From Sphingobacterium sp. ML3W (GTDB lineage: Bacteria; Bacteroidota; Bacteroidia; Sphingobacteriales; Sphingobacteriaceae): DNA of 64,000 nucleotides. Where the stretch lies: positions 5,146,001 to 5,210,000 of the forward strand of contig NZ_CP009278.1 in assembly GCF_000747525.1 (NCBI RefSeq), read 5' to 3'. Below the pieces are notes generated by a model. The model was not told where the DNA came from. It worked only from the letters and a program-made list of their open reading frames with translations, and ran no database searches. Below are positions 33,303 through 41,786 of the stretch, piece by piece (position 1 is the first letter of the stretch; every line of letters begins with the position of its first letter). A program made the position numbers and the translations under genes.

Positions 33303-34253
33303 ATGAAAGAAAGCATTATTATAATCGGTGCAAATGGCCAAATCGGAACAGAATTGGCTACAGCTTTAAGAGAGAAATTTGGTACAGAAAATGTCGTTAC
33401 TTCCGATATTAGAGAACCTCAAAATTTAAAGGATGGAGAAATTTTCGAACCCCTCAATGTGCTTGAAAAAAGTGCTATAGAATCCTTATTTATAAAATAT
33501 AAACCTACACAAGTATATCTATTGGCCGCCATGTTATCGGCTACTGGCGAAGTTTATCCGCAAAAAGCTTGGGATTTGAACATGAATGGTCTATTGAACG
33601 TATTGGACTTAGCTGTCGAATATAAAGTTGCCAAGATTTTCTGGCCAAGTTCAATCGCAGTATTCGGTCCACATTCGCCTAAGACGAATACCGATCAATA
33701 TTGTGTGATGGATCCAAATACAATCTACGGTATCAGTAAATTAGCTGGTGAGCGTTTAGTAGAATGGTACCAAGAAAATCGTGGATTGGATATCCGTAGT
33801 ATCCGTTACCCAGGTATTATCTCATGGAAAGCGGAACCAGGAGGTGGTACAACTGACTATGCTGTTCATATTTTCTATGATGCCTTGAAAAAAGGGACTT
33901 ATGAATGTTTCCTATCGGAAGATACAGCTTTACCGATGTTGTATATGGACGATGCCATTCGTGGTACTTTACAGTTAATGGATGCGCCAAAAGAAAGTTT
34001 AACGATTCGCTCAAGCTATAATTTAACAGGGGTAAGTTTCACTCCAAAAGAACTAGCAGAAGAAATTAAAAAAATTCTTCCTAATTTTACAATCACTTAC
34101 TCGGAGAATGATCCTAGACAAGCTATTGCAAATTCTTGGCCTGCTAGTATTGAAGATTCTCCAGCAAGAACAGATTGGAACTGGAAGCCAGCTTTTGATT
34201 TAGCTAAGCTTACTGCCGAGATGATAGAGAATCTTAAAACAAACAAAATATAA
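33303..34253 (+). CDS. L-threonine 3-dehydrogenase, epimerase-like (short-chain) type
   Basis: The 316-residue NAD-dependent SDR enzyme matches the UDP-galactose-epimerase-like threonine dehydrogenases known from psychrophilic flavobacteria rather than the zinc type. GANGQIGTEL (9-18) binds NAD, Y142xxxK146 is catalytic, and SWKAEPGGGTTDYAVHIFYDAL and LPMLYMDDAIRGT are hallmark segments. It oxidises threonine to 2-amino-3-ketobutyrate. The YebC-like gene starts 1 bp after its stop, so the two are co-transcribed. Confidence 0.9.
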   Translation: MKESIIIIGANGQIGTELATALREKFGTENVVTSDIREPQNLKDGEIFEPLNVLEKSAIESLFIKYKPTQVYLLAAMLSATGEVYPQKAWDLNMNGLLNVLDLAVEYKVAKIFWPSSIAVFGPHSPKTNTDQYCVMDPNTIYGISKLAGERLVEWYQENRGLDIRSIRYPGIISWKAEPGGGTTDYAVHIFYDALKKGTYECFLSEDTALPMLYMDDAIRGTLQLMDAPKESLTIRSSYNLTGVSFTPKELAEEIKKILPNFTITYSENDPRQAIANSWPASIEDSPARTDWNWKPAFDLAKLTAEMIENLKTNKI

Positions 34254-34254
34254 C

Positions 34255-34980
34255 ATGGGAAGAGCTTTCGAATTTAGAAAAGAACGTAAATTTAAACGCT
34301 GGGCCAAAATGGCTATTCAATTCACGCGTTTAGGTAAAGAAATTGCAATTGCAGTGAAGGACAATGGCCCTCACCCAGAGACAAATTCAAGATTACGTAC
34401 AGCGATAAACAATGCGAAAGCTGTAAATATGCCTAAAGATCGTGTAGAAGCGGCAATAAAGAGAGCTTCTGAAAAAGATTCTAAAGGCTATGAAGAATAT
34501 GTATATGAAGGATATGGCCCTCATGGGGTGCCGATCTTAATTGAAACTGCTACAGATAATACCAATAGAACAGTGGCCAATATACGCAGTTACTTCACCA
34601 AAGCTGGTGGTACATTGGGTAAAACAGGCTCACTAGATTTTATTTTCAATCGCAAATCTCTTTTTAGATTCCCGGCAACGGAAGATTTAGACACGGATGA
34701 GTTGGAATTAGAATTGATCGATGGTGGTCTTGAAGAATTGTACATCGAATCGGATGAAGAAGGTAATGATATCGTAGTGGTACAGACTTCTTTTGAAGAT
34801 TTTGGCAATATGCAACGTCTATTGGAGGAGAAAGGGATTGTAGTTTCTTCTGCTAAATTAGAACGTATCGCATTATCACATACGGATATCTCTGAAGAAG
34901 AAGCTGCAGATGTATTGAAATTAATCGATAAAATTGAAGAAGATGATGATGTTCAGGCTGTATATCATAATATGGCTTAA
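34255..34980 (+). CDS. YebC/PmpR-family transcription or translation regulator
   Basis: The 241-residue protein starts MGRAFEFRKERKFKRWAKMA and shows the three-domain YebC/PmpR sequence (LGKEIAIAVKDNG..NSRLRTAINNAK, then YEGYGPHGVPILIETATDN and a GSLDFIF element). Members bind DNA as regulators, and recent work on the family points to action on the ribosome at difficult peptides; which applies here is unknown. It directly follows the threonine dehydrogenase gene and ends before a terminator. Confidence 0.93.
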   Translation: MGRAFEFRKERKFKRWAKMAIQFTRLGKEIAIAVKDNGPHPETNSRLRTAINNAKAVNMPKDRVEAAIKRASEKDSKGYEEYVYEGYGPHGVPILIETATDNTNRTVANIRSYFTKAGGTLGKTGSLDFIFNRKSLFRFPATEDLDTDELELELIDGGLEELYIESDEEGNDIVVVQTSFEDFGNMQRLLEEKGIVVSSAKLERIALSHTDISEEEAADVLKLIDKIEEDDDVQAVYHNMA

Positions 34981-35002
34981 TATTTTCGCATAACAACATT
35001 AA

Positions 35003-35028
35003 AAAGAGCGCTAGTCGCTCTTTTTTTA
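35003..35028 (+). terminator. terminator after the YebC-like gene
   Basis: Stem AAAGAGCG / CGCTCTTT around a CTAGT loop, followed by T7. Confidence 0.85.
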
Positions 35029-35113
35029 TGTTCAAAATAAGCGTAAAATAGCACCCAAGCTATTAAAGATTAATAAAATAGTATACATTTGTACTAGACT
35101 AAATATTTTCAGG

Positions 35114-36751
35114 ATGACTTTTGAAGAATTTTTCACTAAAAAAAAGATAGATTTAATAGCTTTAAAGAAAGCTGACAACTCACTTTATGAAGAATTCAGA
35201 AAACATTTCGCGGCAATGGGTGAAAAGAGTTTTGATCACACCAAAAAATTCTGGTTCAATAGACTGCGAAAAAGTTATCGATTAGAGGAAGTAATAGTTG
35301 ATCAAAAAGAGAGCAAGAAATCGGTAGAAGTAAAGGAACAACAAACGGTCACAACCGAACAAGCGATCCCTGCGACTGGATTTAAGCCTCGTTTTAGAGC
35401 TCCTGCAATTCCATCAAAACCAACGACAGACACCGTTAGCGAGGTGGATACAAATGAACCGACTAAGCCTGAAACGGAAGGCACGACTAAGCCTGCCGGT
35501 TTTAAACCTCGTTTTAGAGCGGGAGCAACGAAAGCTGCGATACCAAAAGACCCAGCAACCGAAACAACAGACGCTACTCCTAATGCTGAGCAGGAAACAG
35601 CACCAATTCCTGAACTGCAAGCTTCTGAAGGAGTCGATAAGACCGCAGCTGCAAATCCTATATCAGAAGAAACAAAAAAACCTGCGGGTTTTAAACCTCG
35701 CTTTAAAGCTGGAGTAACGAAAGCTGCAATAACAACAGACCCAGCAGCGGAAACTGCTTCAACAGATGCTACTCCTAATGCTAGGCAGGAAACAGCTCCT
35801 ACCGCTGAACTACAAGCTTCTGAAGCTACCGATAAGACCGAAGCAGTAAATCCTGCATCGGAAGAAACAAAAAAGCCTGCGGGTTTTAAACCTCGCTTTA
35901 AAGCTGGAGTAACGAAAGCTGCAATAACAACAAACCCGGCAGCGGAAGCTGCTTCAACAGATGCTACTCCTAATACCGAGCAAGAAACACCTCCAATTCC
36001 TGAACTGCAAGCTTCTGAAGGAGTCGATAAGACCGCCGCTGCAAATCCTATATCGGAAGAAATAAACAAGCCTGCTGGGTTTAAACCTCGTTTTAAAGCT
36101 GGAGTAACAAAAGCTGCAATAACAAAAGACCCAACAACGGAAACTGGAAAAACAGACGCTACTCCTAATGCCGAGCAAGAAACACTTCCAATTCCTGAAC
36201 TGCAAGTTCCCGAAGCTACAGACAAGACCGAAGCAGTAAATCCTGCATCGGAAGAAATAAACAAGCCTGCTGGGTTTAAACCTCGTTTTAAAGCAGGAGT
36301 AACAAAAGCTGCAATAACAAAAGACCCAACAACGGAAACTGGAAAAACAGACGCTACTCCTAATGCCGAGCAAGAAACACCTCCAATTCCTGAACTGCAA
36401 GTTTCTGAAGCTACAGACAAGATCGAAGCAGTAAATCCTGCATCGGAAGAAATAAACAAGCCTGCGGGCTTTAAACATCGTTTTAAAGCTGGAGTAACAA
36501 AAGCTGCAATAACAAAAGCTGCAATAACAAAAGCTGCAATAACAAAAGACCCAGCAACGGAAACTGGAAAAACAGACACTCCTTCTGATACCGAGCAGGA
36601 AACACCTCCTACCGCTGAACAGCAAGTTCCCGAAGCTACAGACAAGACCGAAGTAGCAAATCCTGCATCGGAAGAAATAAACAAGCCTGTGGGTTTTAAA
36701 CCTCGTTTTAAAGCAGGAGTAACAAAAGTAAAAAATAAGGATAGCGAGTAA
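35114..36751 (+). CDS. GFKPRF-repeat protein of unknown function
   Basis: The family is not recognised. The 545-residue protein has a small N-terminal region (about 1-65; FEEFFTKKKIDLIALKKA and DHTKKFWFNRLRKSYRLEE) and then a long low-complexity tail. The tail carries eight GFK[PH]RF motifs at about residues 89, 129, 192, 257, 322, 387, 452 and 527, with an exact 65-residue spacing over most of it. Each repeat joins a basic part (KPAGFKPRFKAGVTKAAIT) to an acidic, Thr/Pro-rich part. There is no signal peptide or membrane helix, so it is probably cytoplasmic and disordered. The seventh motif is GFKHRF. A promoter-like TACATTTG is at 35084-35091. It may bind nucleic acid or a partner through repeated short motifs (inference). 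Confidence 0.8.
   Translation: MTFEEFFTKKKIDLIALKKADNSLYEEFRKHFAAMGEKSFDHTKKFWFNRLRKSYRLEEVIVDQKESKKSVEVKEQQTVTTEQAIPATGFKPRFRAPAIPSKPTTDTVSEVDTNEPTKPETEGTTKPAGFKPRFRAGATKAAIPKDPATETTDATPNAEQETAPIPELQASEGVDKTAAANPISEETKKPAGFKPRFKAGVTKAAITTDPAAETASTDATPNARQETAPTAELQASEATDKTEAVNPASEETKKPAGFKPRFKAGVTKAAITTNPAAEAASTDATPNTEQETPPIPELQASEGVDKTAAANPISEEINKPAGFKPRFKAGVTKAAITKDPTTETGKTDATPNAEQETLPIPELQVPEATDKTEAVNPASEEINKPAGFKPRFKAGVTKAAITKDPTTETGKTDATPNAEQETPPIPELQVSEATDKIEAVNPASEEINKPAGFKHRFKAGVTKAAITKAAITKAAITKDPATETGKTDTPSDTEQETPPTAEQQVPEATDKTEVANPASEEINKPVGFKPRFKAGVTKVKNKDSE
35491..36715 (+). repeat. 195-bp tandem coding repeats
   Basis: The word for KPAGFKPRF starts at 35492, 35681, 35876, 36071, 36266, 36461 and 36686. 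Steps are 189, then 195 four times, then 225 bp. The longer last step contains a 15-bp unit (AAAGCTGCAATAACA) repeated three times at about 36500-36545. Adjacent copies are almost identical at the DNA level, showing recent expansion. Confidence 0.95.
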
Positions 36752-36824
36752 AAAAACATTTATTTTTTATACCTTCATATAATTACATTTGTATAAATAA
36801 TTTCTACTATATAAACTATCTGCT

Positions 36825-37568
36825 ATGTTAAAAGAGGAAAGACAAGCTTTCATTATACATCAAATCAATTTGCACAATAAGGTATTGTCGTCAGACTTAA
36901 GCATTCAGCTCAATGTATCTGAAGACACCATCCGACGTGACTTAAATGAACTAGCTGAAAATGGTAAAGTACTAAAAGTATACGGCGGTGCACTTTCCAA
37001 GTCTTTTCAATTTCCTTTTCAAGATGGCAACGTCTATGCGAAAGAAGCGAAGAAAGAAATTGCTAAAAAAGCGATTACGTTACTTCAAAATGGCATGACC
37101 ATTCTTGCTGGTGGCGGTACAACGATGATTGAATTAGCTCGACTTGTCCCAGATAGTCTACAGTGTACAATTTTCACCATAAGTCCACTTGTTGCGCTAG
37201 AGTTAGCAGAGAAACCTAATTTAGAGGTCATACTGATTGGAGGAAAATTATCCAGAAATACCAATATTGTATCTGGATCGCAAGTAACAAACGAATTATC
37301 TGACATCAAGGTTGACATCTGCTTATTAGGTACCAATAGTCTATCTACACAAGATGGTGTTACAGACTCGGATTGGGAAGTAGTACAAATCAAAAAAGCG
37401 ATGATAAAATGCTCTACGAAACTGGTTATCCTAAGTATCGCTGAAAAGTTAAATTCAGTACAAAAAATGAAAGTCGTCCCACTCCACGATGTGAATTATC
37501 TGGTTACGGACTTAAATCCAACACATCCTAGTTTATCAGAATTTGCGAATACCATTAATGTACTGTAA
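36825..37568 (+). CDS. DeoR-family transcriptional regulator
   Basis: The 247-residue protein has a DeoR N-terminal winged HTH (RQAFIIHQINLHNKVLSSDLSIQLNVSEDTIRRDLNEL, residues 6-43) and a C-terminal sugar-phosphate sensing domain of the isomerase-like fold with GGGTTMIELARL and a LLGTNSLSTQDGVTDSD element. It probably controls a sugar or nucleoside metabolism gene set in response to a phosphorylated sugar. No such genes flank it. A TACATTTG -7-like element lies at 36784-36791. Confidence 0.92.
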   Translation: MLKEERQAFIIHQINLHNKVLSSDLSIQLNVSEDTIRRDLNELAENGKVLKVYGGALSKSFQFPFQDGNVYAKEAKKEIAKKAITLLQNGMTILAGGGTTMIELARLVPDSLQCTIFTISPLVALELAEKPNLEVILIGGKLSRNTNIVSGSQVTNELSDIKVDICLLGTNSLSTQDGVTDSDWEVVQIKKAMIKCSTKLVILSIAEKLNSVQKMKVVPLHDVNYLVTDLNPTHPSLSEFANTINVL

Positions 37569-37587
37569 GAATACCCTTTTCATTCTC

Positions 37588-37622
37588 ATGCAAACCTCTA
37601 AAAAAAATCAGTAGGTTTGCAT
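37588..37622 (+). promoter_or_regulatory. hairpin and promoter-like element directly before the flippase gene
   Basis: ATGCAAACCT (37588-37597) pairs with AGGTTTGCAT (37613-37622). The right arm contains TAGGTTTG (37612-37619), a TAnnTTTG match, only 7 bp before the ATG at 37627. It could be the DeoR gene terminator, a promoter, or both; there is no T-run. Confidence 0.45.
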
Positions 37623-37626
37623 TATA

Positions 37627-38982
37627 ATGAAAATACCAGCATTACCAGGATTTAATCCAGAAGCATTCGAAAAATATTTCAAAAACACGGGTTGGCTTTT
37701 AATCGCGCGTGTAGGATCTCTTTTTATAAAAATGTTGGTAACCACATTTGCGCTTCCTTCCTATTTGGGAAGTGCACATTTTGGTACTTACAACTACCCG
37801 CTAGTCATACTCGCTTTTTTCACGGGTATAGCGACCATGGGAACCGACGGACTCATTACACGACAGCTCTTACAACATCCTGAAAAAGAAAACATATTAC
37901 TAGGTTCGGCATTACGCATCCGTATCATTACGGGCTTCTTAGTCCTACCCCTCGTATACATCACTTATTTTTTCATTGCTCATTTTGCGCCAGAAGCCCC
38001 TGCCGCCTCTTTTAAGCAGGTTGCCCTTGTATCGTTCATTTGCATCATTCAGGCCGTACAAATCATTGATAGCTTTTTTCAAGCAAAGGTAAAAGGCAAG
38101 GTTATCATGCTGGTACAGGTCGGGGGAAATATCCTATCGGCTGCTATCAAGTTTGCTTTAATTCTTTTTAAAGCTCCTTTAGATGCTTTCATCTGGACTT
38201 TAATCATCGACGTCATCATCTTGCAAATTGGCTACTTAGCGCTATACCATAAAACAGGCAACCGGATATCCAATTGGAAATACGACCCTACTACCGCCAA
38301 AGAACTGTTGAAACTGGGGTGGCCACTCGCATTTTCCTCTTTATTCATCACGTTCTATATGAAAATCGATCAATTGATGATCGATGCCATCCTGGGTAAA
38401 TCGGCTCTGGGCGTGTACTCAATAGTTGTATCACTTAGTGAAAGCTGGTATTTTATGCCTGTGGCCATATCAACTTCCTTATTTCCTGCCATCATGAATG
38501 CCCGAAGGACAAGTCCTGAATTATATCAAAAACGTCTCGGAAATCTGTATGAGCTAATGGTATTCGTAAGTGTATCCGTCGCCCTGATCGTGACATGTGT
38601 GGCTCCTATTTTATTCAAATATTATTATCCGCCGGAGTATGCTGAAGGATTACATACACTTCAAGTACATATTTGGGCAGGCGTATTTACATTCCTAGGA
38701 ACCGCTAGTGCCCAATACCTTATTGCCGAAGGTCTCACAAAAATCACCTTGTATCGCACAGCGTTTGGCGCATTGCTGAATGTCATATTGAATTATTTTT
38801 TCATACCAAAATTTGGCATTATCGGAGCTGCCTACGCTACGCTAATCGCCTATTTTGCATCTACTTTTTTCCTGCTATTCATTAAAAAAACACGTCCAAA
38901 CGCCATTCTGATGATCCGGTCCCTCTTCCTTATCGGATTATTATCGACGATAAAAGAAAAGTTTTTGAAAATAAATCGTTAA
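37627..38982 (+). CDS. oligosaccharide flippase family protein (Wzx-like)
   Basis: The 451-residue protein is highly hydrophobic with about 12-14 membrane helices and belongs to the MOP superfamily of polysaccharide transporters (early WLLIARVGSLFIKMLVTTFALPSYLGSAHFGTY). It is predicted to flip lipid-linked sugar repeat units across the inner membrane. The following genes (methyltransferase-like, two glycosyltransferases) lie on the same strand with short gaps, so a small glycan-assembly operon is likely, separate from the precursor genes at 1-4.7 kb. Confidence 0.9.
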   Translation: MKIPALPGFNPEAFEKYFKNTGWLLIARVGSLFIKMLVTTFALPSYLGSAHFGTYNYPLVILAFFTGIATMGTDGLITRQLLQHPEKENILLGSALRIRIITGFLVLPLVYITYFFIAHFAPEAPAASFKQVALVSFICIIQAVQIIDSFFQAKVKGKVIMLVQVGGNILSAAIKFALILFKAPLDAFIWTLIIDVIILQIGYLALYHKTGNRISNWKYDPTTAKELLKLGWPLAFSSLFITFYMKIDQLMIDAILGKSALGVYSIVVSLSESWYFMPVAISTSLFPAIMNARRTSPELYQKRLGNLYELMVFVSVSVALIVTCVAPILFKYYYPPEYAEGLHTLQVHIWAGVFTFLGTASAQYLIAEGLTKITLYRTAFGALLNVILNYFFIPKFGIIGAAYATLIAYFASTFFLLFIKKTRPNAILMIRSLFLIGLLSTIKEKFLKINR

Positions 38983-39009
38983 GTTTATTTTCTCTTATAA
39001 AACTAAAAA

Positions 39010-39651
39010 ATGGAAAAAACTGGTAGTTACCAATCGTTATTGAATAGTAAATTGTTAAAAGGGCTCTTATCCTTAGCGTTTAAAGGATATTTCGTACAAA
39101 CTGGATGGGTCAATTCGTACTTAAACAAAGAATCATTAAACCCTAATGGTGAACCAATTCCATGGCTCACTTATTCCTTTTTGGATTTTTTGGATGGTCG
39201 ATTAAATAAAAATTTGATGCTTTTTGAATATGGAGCTGGAAACTCCACCCTATTTTATGCGCAACATGTAAAACAGGTAATCGCTGTAGAACACGATACC
39301 AATTGGTTTGAACGCATCAAGAATCAAATGCCCGAGAATGTAGAAATGAGGAACATAAGTTTGGAGCATGATGATTATGTAAATGCTATTCTGCAAGAAG
39401 ATCAGCGCTACGATATGGTCATCGTTGATGGTAGAAAACGTGTTGCTTGTTGTAAAAATGCAATCGAAAGATTGAATGAAGGTGGCGTACTGGTACTGGA
39501 TGACTCTGAAAGAACACACTATCAACCTGCTATCGATTATCTCGTACAACAGGGTTTTAAACATATCCCTTTCTCCGGTATTGCAATCGGGGCTATCCAT
39601 AGAAAAGTAACATCCTTATTTTACAAAGAAAATAACTGCTTAGGAATCTAA
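39010..39651 (+). CDS. SAM-dependent methyltransferase-like protein
   Basis: The 213-residue protein has a class I methyltransferase fold: FEYGAGNSTLFYA (about 77-89, motif I), AVEHDTNW (motif II acidic residue), YDMVIVDGRKR and GGVLVLDD. It has no membrane helix. The substrate is unknown; position between flippase and glycosyltransferase genes suggests modification of a glycan or lipid-linked sugar. It is 27 bp after the flippase gene and 4 bp before the next gene. Confidence 0.72.
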   Translation: MEKTGSYQSLLNSKLLKGLLSLAFKGYFVQTGWVNSYLNKESLNPNGEPIPWLTYSFLDFLDGRLNKNLMLFEYGAGNSTLFYAQHVKQVIAVEHDTNWFERIKNQMPENVEMRNISLEHDDYVNAILQEDQRYDMVIVDGRKRVACCKNAIERLNEGGVLVLDDSERTHYQPAIDYLVQQGFKHIPFSGIAIGAIHRKVTSLFYKENNCLGI

Positions 39652-39655
39652 TAAA

Positions 39656-40567
39656 ATGTCAGCTGCTCCAATCATCTTATTTGTTTACAACCGACCTGAT
39701 CATACTTTACAGACATTAAAGGCACTAGAAAAAAATGCATTAGCGGCTTCGTCCGAACTATTCATTTATTCTGATGCTCCCAAAAACCAACAATCAAAAG
39801 TTGCCGTGGAGCAAGTGCGTGAAGTAATCAAAAGCGATTGGAAGTTTAAAAAAGTCCACCTTATTCTGCGCGATACGAACTGCGGACTGGCAGCAAATGT
39901 AATCGATGGCGTATCTACAATCGTAAAAAAATACGGACGAATCATCGTCTTAGAAGATGATCTGACGACCTCTCCTTTTGCCTTAACGTATTTCAATGAT
40001 GCGCTGGAGCGTTATCAACATGAGGATAGGGTGATGCAAATATCCGGATACGGCTATCCATTGAAGGATTTGGCATTGCTACCCGAAACTTTTTTCTTTC
40101 GGGTAGCAAACAGCTGGGGCTGGGCAACCTGGGACCGAGCATGGAATCATTTCAACGCTGATATAAATAGCCTCACGGACGACTTTACCACCGAACAGAT
40201 TCACCAGTTCAGTATTGAAGGGAAAGAGAATTTTTGGAAACAGGTGCAGGAATTCAAATCTGGTAAGATCAATTCTTGGGCTATTCGTTGGTATGCTTCT
40301 GTTTTTAAAAATAACGGCCTGGTACTTTATCCTCGCAATTCACTGACCCAGAATATCGGGAACGATGGTTCGGGCACACACACAGCAGCCGAATCTACGT
40401 ATCAGGTGGTACTTGCTACTGAAAAAATAACACAATTTCCCGAAGATATTCGTGAACATGCGCAGGCTTATGAAGCAATTAAGTATTTTTACGCCCATAG
40501 AAAAGGGTCGCTCTTGAATAGAGCAATCCGTTTTGCAAAAAAGAAATTCAACGCATTAAAAAAATAG
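39656..40567 (+). CDS. glycosyltransferase (GT2/GNT-I-like fold)
   Basis: The 303-residue protein begins with an A-type glycosyltransferase fold (PIILFVYNRPDHTLQTLKALEKN) and has the acidic metal-binding motif in RIIVLEDDLTTSPFAL, followed by AWATWDRAWN-like aromatic acceptor-side residues. The EDD arrangement is like GNT-I family enzymes. It transfers a sugar in the cytoplasm; donor and acceptor are unknown. It is followed 1 bp later by a second glycosyltransferase gene. Confidence 0.82.
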   Translation: MSAAPIILFVYNRPDHTLQTLKALEKNALAASSELFIYSDAPKNQQSKVAVEQVREVIKSDWKFKKVHLILRDTNCGLAANVIDGVSTIVKKYGRIIVLEDDLTTSPFALTYFNDALERYQHEDRVMQISGYGYPLKDLALLPETFFFRVANSWGWATWDRAWNHFNADINSLTDDFTTEQIHQFSIEGKENFWKQVQEFKSGKINSWAIRWYASVFKNNGLVLYPRNSLTQNIGNDGSGTHTAAESTYQVVLATEKITQFPEDIREHAQAYEAIKYFYAHRKGSLLNRAIRFAKKKFNALKK

Positions 40568-40568
40568 C

Positions 40569-41324
40569 ATGCATAATCATCCCACATTTTCCATCATTAC
40601 AGTCGTTTACAATAATGTGCGGGACATCGAACATACCTTAAAATCTGTTGTTGGTCAAACATACAAGCAGATTGAATATATCGTGATTGATGGGCAATCA
40701 ACGGACGGCACACTAGCCCTGATCGAAAATTACAGATCGCAGATAACGAGGATTATCTCTGAAAAAGATAAGGGTATTTACGATGCGATGAATAAAGGGC
40801 TCGCGATAGCTACAGGAGATTATGTGCTCTTTTTAAATTCTGGAGATGAGCTCTATTCAAAGGATACTTTGGCCAATTTAGCTGCCCTGAGCGATGATGC
40901 GGATATCCTATATGGGGAAACCTTTTTAATCAACGAAAAGCGGGAAATAATCGGTGAGCGCCGACACAAAGTCCCGATGCATTTTGATTGGAAAAGCTTT
41001 CGCTATGGCATGAACATCTGCCATCAAGCGATTTACATCAAACGAAGTATTGCTGAACCTTATGATTTGCACTATAAATTGTGTGCTGATATTGATTGGG
41101 TGATAAAAGCGGCAAAAAAGGCCAATAAATGTGTCAATGCCCAGCAACATGTTGCCCGCTATTTAGTGGGTGGTATGTCTAAGCAAAGACATCGCGAATC
41201 GTTGAAAGAACGGTATGATATTTTCAAAAAATACTACGGAACGATTCCAAATCTGTTCAATCATTGTATTATTGGGCTGAGAATGATCGCCTATCGCATT
41301 AAAAATGGTAATCCTGAAGACTAA
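40569..41324 (+). CDS. family 2 glycosyltransferase
   Basis: The 251-residue protein is a typical GT2: FSIITVVYNNVRDIEHTLKSVVGQTY at the N-terminus, VIDGQSTDGT for the nucleotide-binding loop, and LNSGDELY carrying the metal-binding acidic residues. It is similar to WcaA/WcaE-type enzymes that build extracellular polysaccharides. Only 1 bp separates it from the upstream glycosyltransferase gene, and its stop codon overlaps the next start. Confidence 0.9.
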   Translation: MHNHPTFSIITVVYNNVRDIEHTLKSVVGQTYKQIEYIVIDGQSTDGTLALIENYRSQITRIISEKDKGIYDAMNKGLAIATGDYVLFLNSGDELYSKDTLANLAALSDDADILYGETFLINEKREIIGERRHKVPMHFDWKSFRYGMNICHQAIYIKRSIAEPYDLHYKLCADIDWVIKAAKKANKCVNAQQHVARYLVGGMSKQRHRESLKERYDIFKKYYGTIPNLFNHCIIGLRMIAYRIKNGNPED

Positions 41325-41539
41325 TGATGAATCCTGATATCTTAACAGAACTCGTAACGGTAAAAATGCCTTTTGGAAAATACAAAGGATATACCTTATG
41401 TAATTTACCGGAACCTTACTTGGTTTGGTTCCATCAGAAGGGCTTTCCTCCCGGAAAACTTGGCATTCAATTGGGTACACTTTACGAGATAAAATTAAAC
41501 GGATTGGAATATCTGTTGGAACCTTTGAAGAAAAAGTAA
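41324..41539 (+). CDS. DUF3820 family protein
   Basis: The 71-residue protein matches DUF3820 (KMPFGKYKGYTLCNLPEPYLVWFHQKGFPPGKLG). No function is firmly known. Its ATG overlaps the last base of the upstream glycosyltransferase stop (TAATG type), so its translation is probably coupled to the glycan operon. There is a second ATG directly after the first, so the start could be 41327. Confidence 0.85.
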   Translation: MMNPDILTELVTVKMPFGKYKGYTLCNLPEPYLVWFHQKGFPPGKLGIQLGTLYEIKLNGLEYLLEPLKKK

Positions 41540-41713
41540 TCAAAATCATCACGGTCACCACCCCCTATTTTCTATATTTCCCGCTTATCATAGTTTTGAG
41601 TCTGCTCGCAACGATACTTCTGCTATAGATAATTTTTGATGGTAAAGGAGATCGCAATAAGGATATATGGAACAGATCTATCCCCGTTTCTTTGATATAT
41701 GACACAAATAAAA

Positions 41714-41743
41714 TTGTAAATAAAACAATTTTATCTAATTTTG
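41714..41743 (+). promoter_or_regulatory. promoter of trhO
   Basis: TTG at 41714-41716, 19 bp spacing, and TAATTTTG at 41736-41743: a full match to the Bacteroidota pattern, with a 43-bp leader to the start. Confidence 0.65.
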
Positions 41744-41786
41744 CATTGTAATTCATTTACATTAAACGCCGTTTGCAGCGGTATCA

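Noticed and set aside
35954..36625. 223-codon minus-strand frame in the same repeats
   Set aside because: Same cause: a shadow frame of the repeats with a Cys/Phe-rich, unnatural product.
35302..36759. 485-codon minus-strand frame opposite the GFKPRF-repeat gene
   Set aside because: It mirrors the 195-bp repeats, which are a multiple of three, so stops are missing by repetition; low-complexity Ser/Val/Ala-rich product, no start signal, and the plus-strand gene has a promoter and a sensible N-terminal domain.
36784..36791. Full promoter for the DeoR gene
   Set aside because: Only the -7 element is convincing; no TTG at the right distance, so it is mentioned in the gene entry only.
41163..41561. 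132-codon minus-strand frame
   Set aside because: Shadow of the glycosyltransferase and DUF3820 genes, which have clear families.
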